Assembly: GCF_014647075.1 (NCBI RefSeq)
Contig: NZ_BMOM01000011.1
Coordinates: 33,795 to 97,794 of the forward strand
Origin: Deinococcus aerophilus
GTDB lineage: Bacteria; Deinococcota; Deinococci; Deinococcales; Deinococcaceae
Direction of reading: 5' to 3'
DNA: 64,000 bases
The notes beneath the pieces are model-generated. The model saw only the letters and a program-made list of their open reading frames with translations. It searched no databases and was not told where the DNA came from. Made by a program: the position numbers and the translations under genes. Below are positions 38,241 through 49,718 of this stretch, one piece after another; within the stretch, counting starts at the first letter, position 1; the number at the start of each line of letters is the position of its first letter.

Positions 38241-39461
38241 ATGCCCGTCTTCGAATACCGCGTGCGTGACCGCTCCGGCAAGGTGCTGAAATCCCAGATG
38301 GAGGCCGAGACGGCGGCCCAGGTCCGCGACACGCTGCGCGCCAAGAACCTGATGATCGTCGAGATCAAGGCCCCCAAATCGGGCCTGAACGCCGACGTCA
38401 AGATTCCCTTTCTGGGAGACCGGCCGCCCAACCTCAAACAGGTTTCGGTGTTCAGCAAGCAGCTCGCCACGCTGATCAATGCCGGGGTACCGCTGGTGCA
38501 GTCGCTGGCGATTCTTCAGGGCCAGATTGAGCACAAGGGGTTTCAGGTGATCGTGCGGGCGCTGCGGACCGACATCGAGGCGGGGACTCCCCTGAGTGAG
38601 GCCATCGCCAAGTATCCCAAGGTCTTCAACCGGCTGTACATCAACCTGGTGCGCGCCGGGGAAACCAGCGGCACGCTGGACTCGGTGCTGGAGCGCATTG
38701 CGGGCTTTCAGGAAAAGGAGCTGGCCCTGCGTGGCAAGATCAAGAGTGCCCTGACCTACCCTGTGGTGGTGCTCGTCTTTGCCATCCTGATCACCTATTT
38801 CCTGCTGACAACCATTGTGCCTCAATTTGCGAATATCCTGACACAGCTGAATGCCCCGTTGCCTACCATTACCAAAGTTCTGATGGCAACCTCGGAGTTT
38901 TTGCAGCATTCCAGCTTGCTTATCGTGGTTTTTGTTGCTGTTCTGAGCTTTGTATATCGCTGGCTGTACAAGTTGCCCAAGGGCCGCCTCATCATCGACG
39001 ATATAAAGCTTAAGTTGCCCGTGTTCGGTAATCTGGCCAGGAAGAGTGCTATCTCCTCCTTCGCCCGGACCTTTGGCCTGCTCATCAGCAGCGGCGTGAA
39101 CATCATTGAGGCCCTGGAGATCACCAAGGGAACGGCAGACAACGCCATCGTTGAAGACACCATTGAGAATGCCAAGAATGTCGTGATGGTGGGGGAGCAG
39201 ATGAGTTCGAGTCTGGCAACCAGCAAGGTGTTTCCGGCAATGGTGGTCAGCATGATCGCCATCGGCGAGGAAACCGGCTCGCTCGACTCGATGCTGGGCA
39301 AGGTCGGTGACTTTTACGACCGTGAGGTCGACGAAGCTGTTGACAGCATGACGGCGGCCATTGAACCGCTGATGATTGTTTTCCTGGGGGGAATCGTGGG
39401 GACCATCGTGGCGGGGATGTTTCTGCCCATGTTCAGCATCATCGGCACCCTCAGTCAGTAG
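38241..39461 (+). CDS. pilC: Type IV pilus / type II secretion inner-membrane platform protein
   Basis: Platform that couples the pilus ATPases to pilin polymerisation; in Deinococcus/Thermus also tied to DNA uptake. The 406 residues include two repeated GspF domains (VSVFSKQLATLINAGVPLVQSL and SSFARTFGLLISSGVNIIEAL), each followed by paired transmembrane helices, and the C-terminal LMIVFLGGIVGTIVAGMFLPMFSI. ATG 38241 is nine bases after TATACT (38226-38231). The section 38800-39230 is visibly poorer in GC, using TTT, GTT, CTT, TTG and ATA codons unlike its neighbours. No other pil gene is adjacent. Confidence 0.95.
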   Translation: MPVFEYRVRDRSGKVLKSQMEAETAAQVRDTLRAKNLMIVEIKAPKSGLNADVKIPFLGDRPPNLKQVSVFSKQLATLINAGVPLVQSLAILQGQIEHKGFQVIVRALRTDIEAGTPLSEAIAKYPKVFNRLYINLVRAGETSGTLDSVLERIAGFQEKELALRGKIKSALTYPVVVLVFAILITYFLLTTIVPQFANILTQLNAPLPTITKVLMATSEFLQHSSLLIVVFVAVLSFVYRWLYKLPKGRLIIDDIKLKLPVFGNLARKSAISSFARTFGLLISSGVNIIEALEITKGTADNAIVEDTIENAKNVVMVGEQMSSSLATSKVFPAMVVSMIAIGEETGSLDSMLGKVGDFYDREVDEAVDSMTAAIEPLMIVFLGGIVGTIVAGMFLPMFSIIGTLSQ

Positions 39462-39529
39462 ATTTGTACAGCCCAGGTCTACATTGTCACCGTTCGGATA
39501 TACATGTCACCACCCCAGGAAAGCGCCCG

Positions 39530-40090
39530 ATGACCACCCCGTTCCTGCCCGTCTTTTCCTGCACCCTTTCCGTCCAGCTGTCCCACCCGCTGACCGGACA
39601 GTCCTATACGCTCCTGCGCGCCGATGAACTGCCCCTCACGCATCAGCGCGCCGTTGAGGTGGCCGCCGTGTGCAATGAACCGCTCGTGTACGACCGCCTG
39701 TTCCGCGCGCGTCGGCAGGGCCGCCCCTACGCGGTCGGGGAGGGCGAGGACTTCCTGACTTGGGCCGCGGCGGGCTGGCGGAACGGCACTCATTTCGTGT
39801 TTCTGCTGCTCGACCCGGAACAACGGGTGGCGGGCGCGCTGGACGTGAAGTCACCCGAGCGGGAGGCGGGTGAGGTGGGCTACTGGCTCGGCGGCGCACA
39901 CCGCGGCATCATGACGTCTGCACTCCTTGCCATGCTGGACGCGGCGCGCGAGGCGGGCTTCGTGCGCCTGTGGGCCAGACCCGACGCCGACAACGCCCGC
40001 TCGCTGGCGCTGCTGGAACGTGCGGGATTTGGCACGTTCGCTCCGGCGGAGGTGGCAGCGAACACGGCATACCTTGAGCGCCACCTTTGA
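39530..40090 (+). CDS. GNAT-family acetyltransferase
   Basis: 186 residues, GNAT fold. EVGYWLGGAHRGIMTSALLAML contains the acetyl-CoA-binding R/Q-x-x-G-x-A/M segment in variant form, and RLWARPDADNARSLALLERAGF is the C-terminal RimJ/RimL-type block seen in ribosomal-protein-like acetyltransferases. ATG 39530 has AGGAAAG. Substrate unknown. Confidence 0.82.
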   Translation: MTTPFLPVFSCTLSVQLSHPLTGQSYTLLRADELPLTHQRAVEVAAVCNEPLVYDRLFRARRQGRPYAVGEGEDFLTWAAAGWRNGTHFVFLLLDPEQRVAGALDVKSPEREAGEVGYWLGGAHRGIMTSALLAMLDAAREAGFVRLWARPDADNARSLALLERAGFGTFAPAEVAANTAYLERHL

Positions 40091-40132
40091 CGCTGGCGCA
40101 CGCTGAGGGACGGTGATGGAGCTGTCGCGCAG

Positions 40133-40170
40133 CACAAACACAGCGCCTCCACCGGGGCGCTGTGTTTGTG
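40133..40170. terminator. Bidirectional terminator between GNAT gene and ilvN
   Basis: 15-bp perfect stem (40133-40147 with 40156-40170) with an 8-base loop between convergent genes; TGT/ACA-rich arms give modest T content at the 3' side. Confidence 0.7.
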
Positions 40171-40280
40171 TGGTGGAAATCTGGGTGGTTGGTTTGCAGG
40201 CTTTTCCCGGGAAAGGGTGTGGTCGGCGGAGTCCCATGTCCCGGGGGCCTGAGCCCCGGCCACAGTCATCCCGGTCGGAG

Positions 40281-40885
40281 TCAGAAGATGTTCGGTACCC
40301 GGCGGGCCCGTTCCTCCCGGGCCTCCACCCCCTGGACCACCGGTTCAAGCGTCTGCGTTTCGCCCGAATGGTAGACGTGCGAGGCGATGTCGGCGTTGCT
40401 GCCGCGCGTCAGGGCGATGCGGCCTGTGCGCATGGTCTCCAGAATGCCAAAAGGGCGCATCTGCTCGATGAAGGCCGTGAGCTTGCCCTCATCGCCGGTG
40501 ACCTCGAAGGTCAGGGCGTGGCGGCCCACATCCACGATCCGGCTGCGGAAGTCCTCGGCAATCTGCCGGACCTCGACCCGGCTTTCGGGCGTGATGGCCA
40601 CCTTGACGAGGACCAGTTCGCGGTCCACATATTTCTCCAGGCTGTGGTCGATGATCTTGACCACATCATGTAGCTTTTCCAGCTGACGGATGGCCTGTTC
40701 GACCACGCCCCGGTCGCCATGAACCACGATGGTCATGCGCGAGACGCCGGGATGTTCGGTGTTGCCCACGCTGAGGCTCTTGATGTTGTAGCCGCGCCGC
40801 CCGAACAGCGCCGTGATGCGGGTCAGCACCCGCGGCTCGTCGCGGACCAGGATGGACAGCAGTTGATCGTGGGGAATCGGGTCGC

Positions 40886-40889
<4 letters not shown>
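40281..40889 (-). CDS. ilvN: Acetolactate synthase small (regulatory) subunit
   Basis: Regulatory subunit giving valine feedback to acetolactate synthase. 202 residues: N-terminal ACT domain (LLSILVRDEPRVLTRITALFGRRGYNIKSLSVGNTEHPGVSRMTIV) and a second ACT-like C-terminal domain (VKVAITPESRVEVRQIAEDFRSRIVDVG). It is longer by about 30 charged residues at the C-terminus (VEAREERARRVPNIF). The ATG overlaps the ilvB stop (ATGA), so the subunits are made together. Expression is set by the leader upstream of ilvB. Confidence 0.95.
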
Positions 40890-42661
<1,772 letters not shown>

Positions 42662-42690
42662 GATTCCTCCTGTTCCTGCGGTGTTCCTGT

Positions 42691-42723
42691 AAAAAAACCC
42701 CCCGCCTCTGCTGGGGCGGGGGG
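42691..42723 (-). terminator. Intrinsic terminator (attenuator) upstream of ilvB
   Basis: Perfect 9-bp stem CCCCCCGCC/GGCGGGGGG (42698-42706 with 42715-42723), 8-base loop, followed on the minus strand by seven T (42691-42697). It is 30 bases before the ilvB ATG and therefore regulates entry into ilvBN. Confidence 0.92.
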
Positions 42724-42744
42724 TGTGCGGCGTGGCCTTGCTGC

Positions 42745-42798
42745 TCAGCCCCAGTAACCCCCGGTGCCAAGAAGTACGACCACGATGTTCGCACGCAT
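42745..42798 (-). CDS. ilvL: Branched-chain leader peptide of ilvBN
   Basis: 17-residue ORF MRANIVVVLLGTGGYWG ending in TGA, with Ile-Val-Val-Val-Leu-Leu as six consecutive codons for the end products of the pathway. CTGGGGC in its last codons (plus-strand GCCCCAG 42748-42754) is exactly complementary to GCCCCAG on the minus strand (plus CTGGGGC 42711-42717), which includes part of the terminator's first arm and loop, so the two structures are mutually exclusive. TATGGT (42805-42810) lies six bases before its ATG. Together these are a complete transcription attenuator of the enteric ilv/actinobacterial ilvB type. Confidence 0.88.
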   Translation of the reverse strand: MRANIVVVLLGTGGYWG

Positions 42799-42804
42799 GA
42801 CTCC

Positions 42805-42810
42805 ACCATA
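42805..42810 (-). promoter_or_regulatory. -10 box of the ilv leader transcript
   Basis: TATGGT six bases before the leader ATG; GGTGGAG in the same stretch could alternatively act as a ribosome site. No -35 match. Confidence 0.55.
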
Positions 42811-42911
42811 CGGGTTTGTGCGGAGCCGGAGCCGGGTGGGCTAGATAGGAGCGGCCGCGGACAGACCCCGGAAAGAGGGAGGACGCCACAGCACACAAGG
42901 TCTCCGCACAC

Positions 42912-42940
42912 AAAAAAGCCCCCACCTCACGGCGGGGGCT
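42912..42940 (-). terminator. Intrinsic terminator after the DEAD-box helicase gene
   Basis: AGCCCCC (42917-42923) pairs with GGGGGCT (42934-42940); on the minus strand the stem is followed by a run of six T ending at 42912. It ends the helicase transcript 19 bases past its stop. Confidence 0.85.
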
Positions 42941-42958
42941 CCTGAACTTCAGTGGCGT

Positions 42959-44743
<1,785 letters not shown>

Positions 44744-44877
44744 TTGTAGTCCTTTCGGGAAAGTACAAGACCCCAGTGACCAGCAAATGCTTTCGATCTC
44801 ACGCAGCACGTAGTGGTTATTGAAAGTGGGGGCACCTTCCGACCGCCGGGCACTTCCCGGACGGCGCACGAATGAAA

Positions 44878-44906
44878 AGAGTACACCATGTTTGCACTCG
44901 GCGCAA
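44878..44906 (-). promoter_or_regulatory. Promoter of the DEAD-box helicase gene
   Basis: TTGCGC (plus-strand 44901-44906), 17-base spacer, TACTCT (44878-44883). The start codon is about 130 bases further, and the leader includes CCGGG...CCCGG capable of a stem near its 5' end. Confidence 0.65.
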
Positions 44907-44966
44907 GAGGGGGATGACCGGCGGCCTTTCTCCTCCCTGCCACCCTGTCTGCCGCGCACCTGCAGC

Positions 44967-46079
44967 TCAGGAATGGCGCGGGTCGGCGGTCACTGCTCCC
45001 GTAACCTCGGCATAGGTTTCCAGCACCGAGTCCACGAGCCGCGCCGTGCTCAGGACGCCCGACATGTCCAGCGCCGTGATGATCTCCCGTGGGTCCAGGC
45101 TGGGGTTGGCACAGGCACGGTACAGGGCGTGGTTGACCAGCACGGTGCCGGGACGGGCGCCGCCGGCAGGCAGCCATGCCTCGGGCAGGCGCGGCATCAG
45201 GCGGGCGGCAAAGTTCAGGATGTCGGCACGGTTGCGCCGCAGTTCGCCCAGCAGGCCACCCACCGAATGCACGCCCACATAGTGCAGCAGCGTGGCGATG
45301 CGCTGGGGCCGTTCGGGGTCCGGCCAGCGGGTGAGCAGCGGAACGCCCAGCGCGGCCGCCACCGCCTCGTCCAGGTCGCGTACCGGCGAGACCCCCAGCA
45401 GATGGTGGATGCTCTGGGCATCGATAAACACGCTGTCGGGCTCACTGCGCACGCGCTCGGGCAGGGTCGCGGCGTAGTCGCGAGACAGGCGGTGCAGGCT
45501 CATGAATTCCTCGTCGGCAATTTCCAGCAGGCCGGCCAGCCGGTAAAAACGGCGCTGCACTTCCCGGGGGACCGCCTCACGGCTCTTGTAGCCCAGGTCA
45601 TGCTCGATCTCGGCCCAGGCATGCTGCAGAATCGAGCGAATCTGGATTTCGTAGTGCTGGGGCGGATCGTGGACGTGCCCGGCGAAGCTGGGGACCTCCG
45701 GGGGCACCTTCACCACGTAGTGCACGCCCATGTACCCGAAGCGGTCGGGGTCGTGCATCATGCTCTTGTCGACCGAGTGGTCCCAGTTGATCTCGTGGTG
45801 TTCTTCCAGCAGCCGTGACACGGCCGCCACGTCCGATTCAAAGTACGTGATCACGCGCACGGCAACCAGATCGGTCACGTCCTGCAGCGTACGGTAGCGG
45901 CCGGGTTTGCGCCGCAGCTTGTCGGCCAGACTGGCGGGTTTTTTCAGGCGGCCCGTGATGTGGTGGATCTTGAGGCCGGCCTCGGCGGTCAGCCGGGTGG
46001 TGTGGGCCAGGGCAGCGTCACGCAGGGCCGCGTACTCCGGCTCGCGCGCCTCGTAAGCGGAAACGAGGGGATCAGTCAT
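44967..46079 (-). CDS. Small (p)ppGpp synthetase (RelA/SpoT domain protein)
   Basis: Makes the alarmones ppGpp/pppGpp from ATP and GDP/GTP. The RelA/SpoT synthetase domain (about 45-190) shows [35 protein letters not shown] with the RxKxxxS-like and DxxGxR-type regions, [12 protein letters not shown], and [25 protein letters not shown], the nucleotide-binding [17 protein letters not shown] signature. There is no HD hydrolase domain and no TGS/ACT sensor, so it is a small synthetase, but the 180-residue C-terminal extension is longer than in YjbM/YwaC. ATG 46079 lies ten bases after TATGCT (46090-46095). Divergent from the amidase gene. Confidence 0.9.
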   Translation of the reverse strand: MTDPLVSAYEAREPEYAALRDAALAHTTRLTAEAGLKIHHITGRLKKPASLADKLRRKPGRYRTLQDVTDLVAVRVITYFESDVAAVSRLLEEHHEINWDHSVDKSMMHDPDRFGYMGVHYVVKVPPEVPSFAGHVHDPPQHYEIQIRSILQHAWAEIEHDLGYKSREAVPREVQRRFYRLAGLLEIADEEFMSLHRLSRDYAATLPERVRSEPDSVFIDAQSIHHLLGVSPVRDLDEAVAAALGVPLLTRWPDPERPQRIATLLHYVGVHSVGGLLGELRRNRADILNFAARLMPRLPEAWLPAGGARPGTVLVNHALYRACANPSLDPREIITALDMSGVLSTARLVDSVLETYAEVTGAVTADPRHS

Positions 46080-46131
46080 GGATGGAGGCAGCATACGCCC
46101 GGCGGCGTGCAGGCGTGCTACATCTTGCGGT

Positions 46132-48063
46132 ATGCGTTCTGGCCGTGTCCGCCTCGCCCTCGCCGTGCTGTGTGCCGCTGGTCTGGTCCGCGCCGCCCCG
46201 CCCGCCACGCCGGACGTGTTCGTCGCCTACCCCGCACCCGGCCAGCAGGTTGCCCATGACCATGTGATCCTGGAAGGCAGCGTGACTCCCGGCGCGTCCC
46301 TGACGGTAAACGGGCGCGGCGTGAAGGTGGGCCCGGACGGTCTGTTCATGGAGTGGTGGCCGCTGAATCCCGGTGCCAATGACCTGCGGCTTATTGCCCG
46401 CGCCGCCGGGAAGTCGGGGGCGGCCACTGTGCGGGTGGTCCGCACGGTGACGCGGGCTTTACCGGCCCTTCCCACCGCCATCCAGCGCGAGGGCCTGTTG
46501 CCCGGTGAGGGGCGCGAATGGTGGGACCCTGCCGGGGACTCGCCCGCCGAGCGCCGCGTGGATCTGGGCTTTCAGGGATCTCCGGGGGGCCGCGCCACCT
46601 ACCGCATCGGCGCCGGTTCCCCCCTGACCATGCGTGAGGGACCGGCCGGAACCTACCGCGCTGTGGCGGTGGTTTCTCCTGCCGATGCGCTGCAGAACGC
46701 GGCGGTGACCTTCAGCCTGACCGGGCGCGACGGCAAGACCGTGGGCGCCGTGGCCCCCGGACGCCTGAGCGTGGGCGGCGGCCCGCGCGTGGCCACGCAG
46801 AAGATGGGCAGCGTGCCGGGTCAGGCCCTGAACCCGTCCAGCGTGCGGGTCACGACCCTGGACGGCGCTCCACTGCTCTACCCGCGCGACGGCATGGCCT
46901 TCACGCTGGTGGGCCGTGTCGGTGAGGACGTGCGCGCTCGGCTGGCCCCCGGCGTGGGCGCCCTGATCACGGCGGAGCAGCTGACCATGTTGCCGGGAAG
47001 CGTGACACCTGGAAGCGTGGCGCCGGTGGCGGGCGGGGTGATCACGCTGAACGGCGTGGCCCCGACGGGCTCTGGTGGCTCTGCGTCAGTGCCTGCCGAT
47101 CCGGGCGCGGTGGCAACCCTCCCGGCCGAGCCGCCCGCTTCATCGCCCGCCGGGTCCGCTCCCCAGGGTGAACTGCGCGTGCGCCTGCCCCTGGACGGAG
47201 CACGGCTGCCCTTCGGGCTGGTGCAGGAACAGGAGGGAAGGCGGCTGACCCTCACGTTGTACGGCCCGCTGGCCCAGCCGCTGGACGTGCCGGCAAGCAG
47301 CGATCCGTTGCTGGAAAGTGTGGAGGTGCGGCCCGTGGGCCTGGGAATCACGCGCGTGGTGCTGAACCTGACGGCAGCGCAGGCCTGGGGTTTCCGTGCG
47401 GGCTATGACGGCCCCGACCTGCTGCTGACGGTGCGCCGTCCACCCGCCCTGAATCCGGCCCGCCCGCTGGAGGGCCGCACCATAACCCTGGACCCTGGAC
47501 ATGGGGGTACCCAGAACGGCGGGGCCGGCAGCCTGCGCGTGCCCGAGAAGAATCTGGTCCTGCCCATCGCGCTGCGGACCGCCGAGCTGCTGCGGGCGCA
47601 GGGAGCCACGGTGAACCTGACCCGCACCGGGGACGTGACCCTGGGCCTGTACGAGCGCGGCCAGAGCGCCGAGAACAGCCGGTCGGACCTGCTGGTGTCC
47701 ATTCACGCCAACGCCCTGCCCGACGGCCGGGACCCACGCGGAATCCGGGGGCCGGAGGTGTACTTCACTCACCCGCAGGCGGCGGCGCTGGCCGGAACCA
47801 TCCTGGGCCAGCTGCGCGCCCGCCTGCCCGAGCTGGGACCGGGAGCGGGCCTCAAGGCCGGCGCTGACCTGGCCCTGACCCGCCCGAGCGGCCAGATCAG
47901 CGTGCTTGTAGAAACGGCCTACCTGACCGACGCGGGCAACCTGCGGACCCTGCACAGCGCGGCAGGCCGTGAGCGTTTTGCGGCGGCCATCGCGGCCGGG
48001 ATCGCGGACTTCTATGCGGCGCAGGCGGCGGGTCAGGTGGGAGCGGCATTGCGGGAGCCTTAG
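46132..48063 (+). CDS. Secreted N-acetylmuramoyl-L-alanine amidase
   Basis: Cell-wall hydrolase that cuts the amide between MurNAc and the stem peptide. 643 residues: a signal peptide (1-21, ending VRA-AP), a long N-terminal region (about 25-430) with beta-rich Ig/AMIN-like segments and an Ala/Pro/Gly linker near 330-360, then an Amidase_3 catalytic domain (about 450-630). Zinc and catalytic residues sit in [12 protein letters not shown] (His), RVPEKN (Glu, near 470) and [10 protein letters not shown] (His, near 523). ATG 46132 is seven bases after TACATC. Daughter-cell separation is the usual job of this family. Confidence 0.92.
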   Translation: MRSGRVRLALAVLCAAGLVRAAPPATPDVFVAYPAPGQQVAHDHVILEGSVTPGASLTVNGRGVKVGPDGLFMEWWPLNPGANDLRLIARAAGKSGAATVRVVRTVTRALPALPTAIQREGLLPGEGREWWDPAGDSPAERRVDLGFQGSPGGRATYRIGAGSPLTMREGPAGTYRAVAVVSPADALQNAAVTFSLTGRDGKTVGAVAPGRLSVGGGPRVATQKMGSVPGQALNPSSVRVTTLDGAPLLYPRDGMAFTLVGRVGEDVRARLAPGVGALITAEQLTMLPGSVTPGSVAPVAGGVITLNGVAPTGSGGSASVPADPGAVATLPAEPPASSPAGSAPQGELRVRLPLDGARLPFGLVQEQEGRRLTLTLYGPLAQPLDVPASSDPLLESVEVRPVGLGITRVVLNLTAAQAWGFRAGYDGPDLLLTVRRPPALNPARPLEGRTITLDPGHGGTQNGGAGSLRVPEKNLVLPIALRTAELLRAQGATVNLTRTGDVTLGLYERGQSAENSRSDLLVSIHANALPDGRDPRGIRGPEVYFTHPQAAALAGTILGQLRARLPELGPGAGLKAGADLALTRPSGQISVLVETAYLTDAGNLRTLHSAAGRERFAAAIAAGIADFYAAQAAGQVGAALREP

Positions 48064-48105
48064 CGCTTCAGACACGCGTCAAGCAGGGTCGTTAAGCTAC
48101 GGAAC

Positions 48106-48666
48106 ATGAATCCACGTGTTCTGCTCGTGTCTGTCCTGATGACCCTGCCCGTCCTGGCCACCGCGCAGGACACCTCGCTGCCCGAGATTCCGCTCATGAC
48201 GGCGCCGCTGCCGTCCCCACCCGCCTCGGAGCCGCCGGTGTCCACCACTGCGCCCTCCGTGCCCACGCCCGCCGCCGTCGCCCTGCCCGAGGTCAGCGCC
48301 AACCTGTTCGTGCCGCGCACCGTGACCGGACCGGTGGGCCTGACCTTCACGGTCCGCAACAGCAGCGCATCGGCGATCACCTTCAGAGTGCGGCGCGACA
48401 ACGATCAGAACTGCGTGACCGCCCCGCAGGTGCGCGTGCTGCAGGTGGGGACCCGGGAGGTGATCTATCCGGTGTCGGGCGCCGCGCCGAAGCTGTGTGC
48501 GCAGGATCTGGAGACCAAGACCGCGCCTGCCCGGGGCAACGTCACCTTTACCCGCACGCTGGACCTGCCAGCGGGCGACTACATGGTGGAGAGCTGGTTG
48601 ACCGGCTTTGCCAATGATCTGCTCGTCAAGGTGCCCGCCACACCGGTGCGGATCACAGTTAAGTAA
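48106..48666 (+). CDS. Secreted BsuPI-like domain protein
   Basis: 186 residues. Residues 1-21 form a signal peptide (MNPRVLLVSVLMTLPVLATAQ), then a Pro/Ser/Thr-rich linker (about 25-65) and a beta-sandwich domain. LTFTVRNSSASAITFRVRRDNDQNC...RVLQVGTREVIYPV resembles the intracellular proteinase inhibitor BsuPI/immunoglobulin-like fold, with two Cys (about 106 and 129) that may pair. Inhibitory function is not shown by sequence. ATG 48106 is seven bases after TAAGCT (48093-48098). It follows the amidase on the same strand. Confidence 0.75.
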   Translation: MNPRVLLVSVLMTLPVLATAQDTSLPEIPLMTAPLPSPPASEPPVSTTAPSVPTPAAVALPEVSANLFVPRTVTGPVGLTFTVRNSSASAITFRVRRDNDQNCVTAPQVRVLQVGTREVIYPVSGAAPKLCAQDLETKTAPARGNVTFTRTLDLPAGDYMVESWLTGFANDLLVKVPATPVRITVK

Positions 48667-48748
48667 CGACGCTTTTGCCACCGCCGGAGGAGAGGATTCC
48701 GGCGGTTTTCTATGCTGTCCACGCTGCCGGCATAAGTATAAAGCGTGA

Positions 48749-48985
48749 TCTCCTCGCCTTCCGGGGTCGGCAGATTCGTGGTGTTACCCCACCCATGCCT
48801 CTCTGCTGGGCTGGGACAGACCGTTCAAGGAGGCGTGGGGAACCGCAACCGCCGTGATTGCCCGCCATGACGACCAAGAGGACAACTTGGTGATGGTGCG
48901 GCATGGCACGGGCCGAACAGATGAAGAGATCATCAATGCCACAGCGGTTGGGGAGCGATATTTCCGGACCACGCTGACGCGCTAG
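48749..48985 (+). pseudogene. Remnant of an inorganic-pyrophosphatase-like gene
   Basis: The frame ending at TAG 48983-48985 is open from 48749 but has no ATG, GTG or TTG before the conserved block. Its last 60 residues read LLGWDRPFKEAWGTATAVIA, RHDDQEDNLVMV, GRTDEEIINATAVGERYF, matching the C-terminal half of short class I pyrophosphatase-like proteins (YVLGVDKPVKEF-G-AVIHR-D-EDKLVV-EEI-F-ERYF). The N-terminal half with the active-site NYGYIPG and Asp residues is missing; frames 5' of it are interrupted. Its TAG stop doubles as the start of the TAGCCT box of the next gene. Confidence 0.7.
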
Positions 48986-48995
48986 CCTCGCCTGC

Positions 48996-49718
48996 ATGAG
49001 TCCAGACCGCCCCGTTTCTTCTGACCCCGCCGCCTCCCGTCCCGTCACCCTGATCACCGGAGCGGCGGGGGGGATTGGCAGCGCCCTGGCCCGCACGCTG
49101 GCCGCGACCCATGACCTGATCCTGAGCGGACGCGGCGGGGAGAAGCTCGATGCCCTGTGCGCCGAGGTCGGAGGCCGCCCGCTGACGCTGGACCTGACCC
49201 GCCCCGAGACCTTCGCGGACGCGCTGGCGGGGCTGGACCGCGTGACCAACGTCGTCCACAACGCCGGGGTGGTGGACCTGGGCGCGGTGGGGGAGCAGGC
49301 CCATGCGGTCTGGACCCACACCCTGGCCGTCAACACGGTCGCGCCCGCCGAGCTGACCCGGCTGCTGCTGCCCACGCTGCGGCAGGAACGCGGCACGCTG
49401 GTCTTCGTGAACAGCGGCGCGGGCCTGCGGGCAAATGCCGGCTGGGGCAGTTACGCCGCGAGCAAGTTTGCGCTGCGGGCGCTGGCCGATGTTCTGCGCG
49501 AGGAGGAGGCCGGGAATGGCGTGCGCGTGACCTCGGTGTATCCGGGCCGCACCGCAACCGAGATGCAGCGCAAGGTGCGCGGTCAGGAGGGAGCCGAGTA
49601 CACGCCCGGAGCGTTTATTGACCCGCAGACCGTGGCCGCCACCATCGCCTTCGTGTTGAATGCTCCGCGCGACGCCACGCTGACCGATGTCAGCGTTCGT
49701 CCGGGTCCCCCGGCATGA
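48996..49718 (+). CDS. Short-chain dehydrogenase/reductase
   Basis: NAD(P)-dependent oxidoreductase, 240 residues, classical SDR. TGAAGGIG at 21-28 binds the cofactor, NVVHNAGVV holds the NNAG-type motif (HNAG here), and SYAASKFAL gives Tyr153 and Lys157 of the active site with a Ser upstream. ATG 48996 is seven bases after TAGCCT (48983-48988). The stop overlaps the next start (ATGA), so it is co-translated with the TrxR-like protein; substrate unknown. Confidence 0.93.
   Translation: MSPDRPVSSDPAASRPVTLITGAAGGIGSALARTLAATHDLILSGRGGEKLDALCAEVGGRPLTLDLTRPETFADALAGLDRVTNVVHNAGVVDLGAVGEQAHAVWTHTLAVNTVAPAELTRLLLPTLRQERGTLVFVNSGAGLRANAGWGSYAASKFALRALADVLREEEAGNGVRVTSVYPGRTATEMQRKVRGQEGAEYTPGAFIDPQTVAATIAFVLNAPRDATLTDVSVRPGPPA

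Noticed and set aside
44744..44870. In-frame N-terminal extension of the DEAD-box helicase from GTG in the leader
   Set aside because: Family proteins begin at MNFDQL-like sequence; the extension has no helicase resemblance and lies in the 5' leader.
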